Origin: Rickettsia canadensis str. McKiel
GTDB lineage: Bacteria; Pseudomonadota; Alphaproteobacteria; Rickettsiales; Rickettsiaceae
Reading direction: 5' to 3'
Length of the DNA stretch: 64,000 nucleotides
Assembly: GCF_000014345.1 (NCBI RefSeq)
Contig: NC_009879.1
Coordinates: 186,001 to 250,000 of the forward strand
Of this stretch, positions 57,887-64,000 are shown one piece after another. A program made the position numbers and the translations under genes. Position 1 is the first letter of the stretch; the number at the start of each line of letters is the position of its first letter. Under the pieces are notes generated by a model, which was given only the letters and a program-made list of their open reading frames with translations, had not been told where the DNA came from and did not search any database.

Positions 57887-58575
57887 TATGATGCGACAAA
57901 ATATTAGAAATAATGCTGATATAGAGACTACTACAGTAAACCAAAATTTGATTGCTGTTTCAGTAGTGGATACTATTATTTTTAGTTGATTCAGTAGTAA
58001 TTCTTGCTATTTTTAGTCCAATCCTAAATGTGGGAATGATTATTGACTCTACAAGTACTGATTTACCAATAGCTAGAGTTAGTGGTATTAATTTACCTAT
58101 GGCCGGTTTAGTTAGTTCAGAAACGACAAACACAAATTTAACAAATTACACCGATATTGGTGCTGTAATATTAGTTCATAAGATGCAGCTCTTAGCTTGG
58201 CATGTATGTTAGCTAATACTATGAGATCGAGAGCAGTTCCTAATTCTGCTTCTAATAATCAAAATAGAATAGATATTCTTATACGGGCTTTGTGGAAGCT
58301 ACTATTATTAGAACTAAGAATTTTAATAAAGTAATAAGAATTAATGGTATAAACATTAGTAAAGAAGTGATTAGTAAAATAAGTCCAGGTCAAAAGTATT
58401 AGTTAAAGCTGATTCTCAAGGGAATATAACTGCTAAGTTTGAAATAGTATTATTAAAAGATTTTTTGCTTATTCATGCGTTCCTAAAACCATAGTGATTA
58501 CGGTAATAAACAGACTAGAAGGATTCAGTATATTGATTGGTGATTCTAATCCTAGACTTATAGAGACTTGTTAGT
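57887..58575 (+). pseudogene. Unrecognised decayed gene
   Basis: ATG 57887 opens MMRQNIRNNADIETTTVNQN with LIAVSVV and ends at a TGA. The adjacent frame carries LVDSVVILAIFSPILNVGMI with STDLPIARVSGINLPMAGLV. A further frame reads DAALSLACMLANTMRSRAVP with SNNQNRIDILI, and then FVEATIIRTKNFNKVIRING with SPGQKV. The final block is INRLEGFSILIGDSNPRLIE. At least four frameshifts are needed to join them. I do not recognise the family. Confidence 0.45.
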
Positions 58576-58710
58576 TTAATCTAATATAAACAAATGTTGT
58601 TGCTTGGCTTGCCGATGCCATACCCACTAACTTAAGGCTCACTTGCGTGATGTATATCCGAGTCTTCATTGTGGAGCGGGCATTGTTACGTAGAGCGAAA
58701 AACGTGTTCA

Positions 58711-58813
58711 GCGTCATACCGTAGCTTGACCACGGTATCCAAAATAATAATTTACAGTACTAATAATTTTAGTATTTTAAACTGGATCTAGCTCACAAGC
58801 TGCGGGATGACAA
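58711..58813. repeat. Palindromic repeat (type C)
   Basis: GCGTCATACCGTAGCTTGAC with CACGGTATCC and TGGATCTAGCTCACAAGCTG with CGGGATGACA flank TAATAATTTTAGTATTTTAA. It is well preserved. Confidence 0.7.
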
Positions 58814-58879
58814 TCAGAAAATTGATGCACGCAACAACGCTGATCAAATTATGGGTTTGTTTATGGCATGCTTTTATTA

Positions 58880-59645
58880 TTTTTTTGTTGAAAGTGGCTA
58901 TTTTAGTATTGATCATTATAGCAAGTTCTAGGTAAGAAGTATCATAGTAAATAATTTATTTTGTATCGCTAGTTCATTAATAAAATACAAAGATTTAGGC
59001 ATACATGAGAATTTATCAATATAAATTGGCAAATGCTGAATAGTTTCTAAATATTCTTGATAATCTTCTAGCTTAATTCTTTATTCTGTTTATAGCAGAG
59101 AATAAAACATGTATCTCAAGTTGATTTTCTTCAGACAAACATCGACGACATAACTATAGAGCAGTCAATAATAAATTCATTTACTTCCTTCATTTTCGTT
59201 TCAATAATATCCTGAAAACTGCCAAGAGGAAGACGTTTTTTTAAATTCTGTGGCCTAATAAAAGCTTCTTCTATTTTTATTGTGATAATATTTTTTAAAC
59301 GTAATAGCGATTTCTTGAACTCAATTTATTATACAAATTTCTTCTCTTTTTAAACAATTTCAGACACATGGGTTTTAGCTTCAAAGATTCCAATAGTTCT
59401 TCATATTTTTACTAGATTAATATACTAGTTTATTTTAGTTAATGTATCAACCTATTCTTATTCTATGACTTCTCCTAGCTTATCTACTTTATTTTCAACT
59501 TCAGTACTACATAATACAGAGCTGTTTTACTGTTAATATCTTGTGCATTTACATCACATAAATATATTCTTACGTTGAAATATTATCTTCTTTAACTGCT
59601 GCATGTAAAGGCAGTAATTGCTTAAGCTTTTTTATTTTATTGCTT
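58880..59645 (-). pseudogene. Ankyrin-protein remnant
   Basis: The minus strand reads LPLHAAVKEDNIS and ICDVNAQDINSKTALYYVV (ankyrin-like) near 59530-59640. A different frame follows with LLRLKNIITIKIEEAFIRPQ, NLKKRLPLGSFQDIIETKMK and EVNEFIIDCSIVMSSM. Several stops break it. It lies immediately past the 3' end of addA and has no intact start. Confidence 0.5.
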
Positions 59646-59721
59646 TATTTTCAAAAAATTTTCTTAAATCTTAATATAATAGGGCTATTTAAAATTAAAT
59701 ATGCATCTTATAAAAGAACTA

Positions 59722-62340
59722 TTAATTAAAAAATTTATCAAAAGTTTGTTTAGCGATTTTATACCAAGAGTTTTCAGAAGTAGTAGCTTTATTACTAAAG
59801 CCACATATAATTAGATGGTCTTTAGCTCTCGTCATTGCAACGTAGAGTAGTCTTATATATTCCTGTAGATCTTTTAGTTTTTCAGCTTCTTTTAGTTCTT
59901 GCAAAAATTGTGGAGTATCAGCAGCATTCGCAGAAAAAAACATTTCCCCGTTATCATTCCAAATAAATTTATTGCTGCTTACCGGTAAAGAAGTAGAATC
60001 ACATAATATAACAATAGGGGCTTCAAGCCCCTTAGAGCCGTGTACAGTCATTACTCTTATTTTATCCGAATGTTCCATATTACGTTTAATATAGATATTG
60101 TTATTTTCAAACCAAGCGACGAATCCTTGCAAAGAATTATCAATATCATTCGCATAATTACTACTTAATGTTAATAACTCATTTATCATGTCATCACTAT
60201 CATCGCCGTTATGAACATTTAAGAGTTCACGCAAATTTAGACTATTAACTACTATAGTAAAAAAATTCTCGGCAGTTGAGGTTTTATAAATCTCAATGAA
60301 GGAATTTAATTTTTCGTATATATCAAGGTATAATGATAGAGTATCCCACAGGCTTTGATCTTTTTTATTTATAAGAAGTTCATATAATTGCTGCTCATTT
60401 ATTCCAATAATCGGTGATTTTAGTAAGCAGGCAAGGTTTAAATCATCATCAGGTAATAACACAAATTTAGCCACGGACATTAAATCCATTATCGATAAAT
60501 GATCTTTAAGATTAATTCTATCACTTATCTCAATCTTAAGCTTAGCTTTGCTAAGTTCTTTTATCAAATTATTACTAAATTCATCTCGCTTTCGTACTAG
60601 TATCATAAAATCTTTTTCAGATATACGCGATGAATTTGAAAAATTGGCTGAATCGTTTTTGTAATCACTATGACTAGGACACTGAACGTTTAGTATACAC
60701 TCTGCTCCTTGGTTTACAAACTCCTTGCTATTTTCCAAGTTGATCTTCGTATAACCACTCTTCATTGCACAGATAGAGGGTAAGATTTCTTTGCTTTCTA
60801 TTTTTTCTTTTATGAAATTTACAATTTGCTCTATAAGTAAATCGGCTGCAGATTTAGAATTTTTATAATCTTCAGGCAATGCCCAAAAAAGTTCTTCTTG
60901 TTTTTTGCTTGTCACTAAGGGCCAAACTGTTACTGTACCTTGATGTGTACGAAATGATGATATTAAAGGATTATCTGGAAAGAATAAATTAGGGTAATCA
61001 GATTTTATATTTTGCAAAACATAGTGAGTAAATTGTAAAATCTCTGTACATGATCTATATGAATATTCAAGGGTGATATTTTTGAATTTCTTATTAGCCT
61101 TTGTAAGGTTTGCTTTTAGTTGCTCATTTACTAAGCTGAAATTACGAAGATCGGCACCTTGAAAACTGAAGATGGATTGTTTATCGTCGCCTACTATAAA
61201 AATGCTATTATTTGGCTTATCCATGGCATTAAATTCTGTTATTAAAGTAGTAATAATATTCCACTGCGTGGGGGTTGTGTCTTGTGCTTCATCAACCAAA
61301 ATATGATTTATTTTACTCTCCAGCTTATGCAGCAACCATTCGTGCGTAGCTTTATTATTTAGTAATTTTTCGGTGTAGTAAATTAAATCATCATAATCGA
61401 GTAAATTATTTTCTTCTTTATATGAATCGTATTTTTTTAAAATAATATAAGCAAGTTTAGTAAGTAAATTCGTGTGATATTCTAGTTCCTCTATGCGACG
61501 TAGCTCATCTAAGTGATAAATTTCAGAGGTAATTTTTTCTAGCTCTAATAATAATTTAGGATATTTTCTTATTAATTCTTTCGATAAAAGACTTTTACGT
61601 TTTTTCCCGTCTTTGGTAAAAAAAAATTCTTTTGGTTCTATTTCCAAATCATATTTTACAAATAAGTTTTTTACCTTATCGTAAATATTATTTAATTCTC
61701 CTAATGCTAATCTTTTATTTTGTATTTCTCCTGGAATAGTTTTATGAGTAAATAACTTTTTGAATTTAATTTTTTGCTCTATGATTTCGCTAAAAATATC
61801 TTGCAGAGTGATTTCATGAAAACGGTTAAGTAAAATTTTCATTAAGTCATTATGCTCATCGCTTAAGTAAATTTCATTTCTAATATTTAGGAAGATATCT
61901 TGTAGTTTAGTTTCTTCAAGAATCTTAAATTCCGGTGTGATACCTGCTTCTAAAGGACAAGTTTTAAGGATTTTTTGACAAAAAGCATGGATAGTATAGA
62001 TATTTAAAGGCTCATTGCTATTTAGTATTTTATCGTATAAAGTTTTTGCGTTTTCTAGTTCTGGTTGCAACGGCTTATTGCCTAGCATTAAAAACAGTTC
62101 TTCTTCTAGTTTTTCTGCATTGCAAAGAGAAAGATATTTAAGTTTACTATTAATCCTTGCTTGCATTTCTACAGCAGCAGCATTAGTAAAAGTAAGGCAT
62201 AAAATATTTGCAGGTTCTACGCCTTTGATCAATAAGCGTAAGAACCGATCGGTTAGGACCTTGGTTTTACCAGTACCTGCTGATGCCGATACCCAAACGG
62301 AATACTTGGGATCAGATGCTTCTTGTTGTAAGTCACTCAT
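59722..62340 (-). CDS. addA: AddA-type UvrD-family helicase lacking the nuclease domain, with a repeat insert
   Basis: AddA is the helicase-nuclease subunit of the AddAB double-strand break repair complex. From ATG 62340 (MSDLQQEASDPKYSVWVSAS) the product is 872 residues. It has Walker A ASAGTGKT at 19-26, ILCLTFTNAAAVEM, the Walker B box ILVDEAQDTTPTQW, GDDKQSIFSFQGAD, and motif VI YVAMTRAKDHLII. The protein ends about 27 residues later. AddA proteins usually continue for 250 or more residues to a PD-(D/E)XK nuclease domain, which is missing. Residues about 526-574 (MKSGYTKINLENSKEFVNQG through SNSSRISEK) are a type B repeat insertion. The upstream frame to 62415 is repeat sequence. Confidence 0.85.
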   Translation of the reverse strand: MSDLQQEASDPKYSVWVSASAGTGKTKVLTDRFLRLLIKGVEPANILCLTFTNAAAVEMQARINSKLKYLSLCNAEKLEEELFLMLGNKPLQPELENAKTLYDKILNSNEPLNIYTIHAFCQKILKTCPLEAGITPEFKILEETKLQDIFLNIRNEIYLSDEHNDLMKILLNRFHEITLQDIFSEIIEQKIKFKKLFTHKTIPGEIQNKRLALGELNNIYDKVKNLFVKYDLEIEPKEFFFTKDGKKRKSLLSKELIRKYPKLLLELEKITSEIYHLDELRRIEELEYHTNLLTKLAYIILKKYDSYKEENNLLDYDDLIYYTEKLLNNKATHEWLLHKLESKINHILVDEAQDTTPTQWNIITTLITEFNAMDKPNNSIFIVGDDKQSIFSFQGADLRNFSLVNEQLKANLTKANKKFKNITLEYSYRSCTEILQFTHYVLQNIKSDYPNLFFPDNPLISSFRTHQGTVTVWPLVTSKKQEELFWALPEDYKNSKSAADLLIEQIVNFIKEKIESKEILPSICAMKSGYTKINLENSKEFVNQGAECILNVQCPSHSDYKNDSANFSNSSRISEKDFMILVRKRDEFSNNLIKELSKAKLKIEISDRINLKDHLSIMDLMSVAKFVLLPDDDLNLACLLKSPIIGINEQQLYELLINKKDQSLWDTLSLYLDIYEKLNSFIEIYKTSTAENFFTIVVNSLNLRELLNVHNGDDSDDMINELLTLSSNYANDIDNSLQGFVAWFENNNIYIKRNMEHSDKIRVMTVHGSKGLEAPIVILCDSTSLPVSSNKFIWNDNGEMFFSANAADTPQFLQELKEAEKLKDLQEYIRLLYVAMTRAKDHLIICGFSNKATTSENSWYKIAKQTFDKFFN
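60618..60766. repeat. Type B palindromic element within addA coding sequence
   Basis: The segment has the type B ends (TGAATTTGAAAAATTGGC and TTTTCCAAGTTGATCTTCG with TATA) and is in frame with the helicase. It encodes a peptide alignable with the CutA insert: K-x-GY, the I-x-L segment, GAE and YK-x-D residues recur in order. Confidence 0.8.
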
Positions 62341-62399
62341 TATTTTTTTGCCATATTGTATGGATCCAATGTCATTCCTGCGTGGATCAATTTTTCCTC

Positions 62400-62507
62400 T
62401 GTCACCCCCCCCCACGTGACTTAATCACGGGGTCCAGCTTAAAATACTACTATTATTAGTATTCTAAATTATTTTTTGGATACCATATGCAAGCCATAGG
62501 GTGACAC
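62400..62507. repeat. Palindromic repeat (type C) with a C9 tract
   Basis: CACGTGACTTAATCACGGGG with TCCAG and TTGGATACCATATGCAAGCC with ATAGGGTGACA flank TATTATTAGTATTC. The left end contains nine consecutive C residues (62405-62413), which is striking in such AT-rich DNA. Confidence 0.6.
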
Positions 62508-62520
62508 CAAAAAGCGTTTT

Positions 62521-63222
62521 TCAAAAGTTATGTATTTTATAATGACGCTTATAAATTACATAGATTACGATTAAGGAAATAGCAAGTCCAAACCAAGTTA
62601 GGGCGTATTCTAAATGGTCGTTTCTAATAGCTTTTACATGATTTATTGAAAGAGGTAATAAAATATCTAAATTGCTAATGTTTTTTCCTTCCTCGATAAT
62701 ATAAAAATTCTCTAGATTTAACCCTAAAGCTTTGGATGCAGCTTTTAAATCTAACGTTAGCCACACATTATTTTTTATATCGTTGGCAGGTAAGTAACTA
62801 CGGGTTTTTTCGGAAGGCATAGTAACACCAATTATTTCATGTTTTTGATTATTGGCTGCTTGTGTAATAATATTTTTATTGCGATTACTAAACCAGCCTC
62901 GTGCTACTAAAATAATTTGTTCTTCTAGAGTTTTAAAGGGAGTAACTAAATAATAGCCGTCTTTTTCACTCGACATTGATCGCCTACCATATAAATATAT
63001 GTCTTTATTAAGCAAAAATTGACCAGTAATTTTTACCTTACGATAAATAAAATTGCTACCAAGTTCTTCTAAATTAATTGCAGGTGAAGTGAGATTAGCT
63101 TGCATTGAGGCTAAAAATAATTTCTTTTCTTTTAAGCGACTAATCTGCCAAAATCCTAAAGAGATAAGTGTTATAAAGGTTATAAGTACAAAGAAATTTG
63201 TTAAATTAATTTTGTTAGTCAT
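62521..63222 (-). CDS. SURF1 family cytochrome oxidase assembly protein
   Basis: SURF1 proteins help insert heme a into cytochrome c oxidase subunit I. The 233 residues have an N-terminal membrane helix (about 10-27, FVLITFITLISLGFWQISRL) and a periplasmic domain with RKVKITGQFLLNKDIYLYGR and ILVARGWFSNRN. A C-terminal helix follows (about 208-227, LTWFGLAISLIVIYVIY with a basic tail). This two-helix layout is typical. It would serve the Cox3-containing oxidase encoded earlier in the window. Confidence 0.93.
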   Translation of the reverse strand: MTNKINLTNFFVLITFITLISLGFWQISRLKEKKLFLASMQANLTSPAINLEELGSNFIYRKVKITGQFLLNKDIYLYGRRSMSSEKDGYYLVTPFKTLEEQIILVARGWFSNRNKNIITQAANNQKHEIIGVTMPSEKTRSYLPANDIKNNVWLTLDLKAASKALGLNLENFYIIEEGKNISNLDILLPLSINHVKAIRNDHLEYALTWFGLAISLIVIYVIYKRHYKIHNF

Positions 63223-63262
63223 GGTTGTCCAATGTCACTCCCACGTTGATCAGTTTTTTTTG

Positions 63263-63354
63263 TTGTCATACCGTGGCTTGACCAAGGTATCTAGAAATAC
63301 AATTTAAAATGCTAATTTTTTTAACTGGATACTGTGGTCAAACCACGGTATAAT
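63263..63354. repeat. Palindromic repeat (type C)
   Basis: TTGTCATACCGTGGCTTGAC with CAAGGTATC and GGATACTGTGGTCAAACCAC with GGTATAATAC flank an AATTTAAAATGCTAATTTTT loop. It separates dnaQ from surf1. Confidence 0.65.
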
Positions 63355-63421
63355 ACTGAGTGCATTTTTTTTTTTGATTCACACAACAATGCCACCGTAG
63401 AAATGATATTAGTATCACAAT

Positions 63422-64000
63422 TTAAGCCGGTGTTAAAATCTTATTTATAAAATCTTTATGTTTCTGTAGTTCTTCTTTTGTAGGTTTAATAACTATAGTA
63501 GTTTGTTGTGTTTTGTTATTTACTTGATGCGTTGCTAAATTATTTATTCTGATAGATCTATCAACTATCTTAAAAGTCGATTGTCTACCACCTGTTAGTG
63601 CTACATACACTTCTGCAAGTAATGCCGCATCTTTCAAAGCACTGTGAACTTGTCTACCAGAATTATCAACTTTAAATCTTTTACATAATGCATCAAGATT
63701 ATATTTTGCTCCAGGAAACATGCTTCTAGCCATCACAAGAGTATCAATAGTATTTGCTAGTTCCAAGAGTTTAATTTCTGTTCTCTTTAATAATGATAAT
63801 TCATGATTTAGAAATTTAATATCGAAAGGAGCATTATGAATAATAAGTTTACTATCTGAGATAAACTCTAAAAAATCATCGGCTATTGTATGAAATAAAG
63901 GTTTATCTTTCAAAAATTCATCGGAAAGGCCGTGAATTCTATAAGCCTCAAACGGCATGTCTCGCTCAGGATTAATATAAAAATGAAAATTCCTGCCTGT
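63422..64000 (-). CDS. dnaQ: DNA polymerase III epsilon subunit (partial, N-terminus beyond window)
   Basis: DnaQ is the 3'-5' proofreading exonuclease of the replicase. The frame is open to the right edge, giving 192 residues with no start in the window. The ATG at 63958 is internal because the codons before it ([14 protein letters not shown]) are canonical DnaQ sequence. ExoII is visible as [17 protein letters not shown] and ExoIII epsilon as [14 protein letters not shown]. ExoI (DTETTG) would lie beyond the edge. A tail of about 55 residues after the exonuclease core would bind the polymerase alpha subunit. Confidence 0.96.
   Translation of the reverse strand, partial: TGRNFHFYINPERDMPFEAYRIHGLSDEFLKDKPLFHTIADDFLEFISDSKLIIHNAPFDIKFLNHELSLLKRTEIKLLELANTIDTLVMARSMFPGAKYNLDALCKRFKVDNSGRQVHSALKDAALLAEVYVALTGGRQSTFKIVDRSIRINNLATHQVNNKTQQTTIVIKPTKEELQKHKDFINKILTPA

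Noticed and set aside
1..64000. CRISPR array, prophage or intact insertion sequence
   Set aside because: The repeats are dispersed palindromes, not regularly spaced direct repeats. No integrase, phage structural gene or intact transposase is readable.

Overview
The window is strongly AT-rich chromosomal DNA from a Rickettsia (Alphaproteobacteria, obligate intracellular). Three things support this: protein sequences throughout look rickettsial, Rickettsia palindromic elements (RPEs) are scattered between and inside genes, and decayed genes are abundant. Type IV secretion pilin, Sca-type autotransporter and ankyrin remnants fit a member of the spotted-fever or transitional groups, but I do not assign a species. 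I saw no rRNA, convincing tRNA, CRISPR array or intact insertion sequence.

Layout. 1-5.1 kb: rseP and bamA (minus; bamA runs off the left edge), then nusB-rlmE (plus). 5.1-7.1 kb: a lipase-like gene translationally coupled to a 73-residue ORF, facing a decayed ORF. 7.1-15.6 kb: ratA-like, dapD, a zinc-ribbon membrane protein, a lone VirB2 paralogue, cox3, a candidate structured RNA, coq7, holA, lptE, a small ORF with its own consensus promoter, and an ankyrin-like remnant. 15.6-31.6 kb: the housekeeping core. It holds an HtrA-like protease diverging from dnaK-dnaJ, a broken chaB, bamD, recN, an M32 carboxypeptidase, sucA-sucB, queD-cutA and a dicarboxylate/amino-acid symporter. 31.6-34.1 kb: a graveyard with CmcI-like, TauD-like and ankyrin remnants. 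34-43.8 kb: hemW, a decayed Rpn-type nuclease, ffh, holB, an HU-like gene, an RND pump, a DUF378 protein and rsmE. 43.8-46.9 kb: a second graveyard with a pbpC remnant lacking its transpeptidase domain and a Sca autotransporter remnant. 46.9-55.6 kb: the hscB-hscA-fdx iron-sulfur operon continuing into DUF2125, TAXI and Usp genes, then rnhB, uvrB and grxC. 55.6-59.7 kb: a split Atm1-type ABC exporter and further remnants. 59.7-64 kb: addA, surf1 and dnaQ (cut by the right edge).

Functional themes are envelope biogenesis (BamA, BamD, RseP, LptE), respiration and the TCA cycle (Cox3, SURF1, Coq7, SucAB), replication and repair (HolA, HolB, DnaQ, RecN, UvrB, AddA, RNase HII), protein folding and Fe-S assembly (DnaK/J, HscA/B, ferredoxin), and host-interaction candidates. 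The most unusual signals are repeat-encoded peptides inside HscA, CutA and AddA, repeat ends that supply stop codons, the lipase locus, the candidate structured RNA at 11.5 kb, and decayed accessory genes whose families can still be read.
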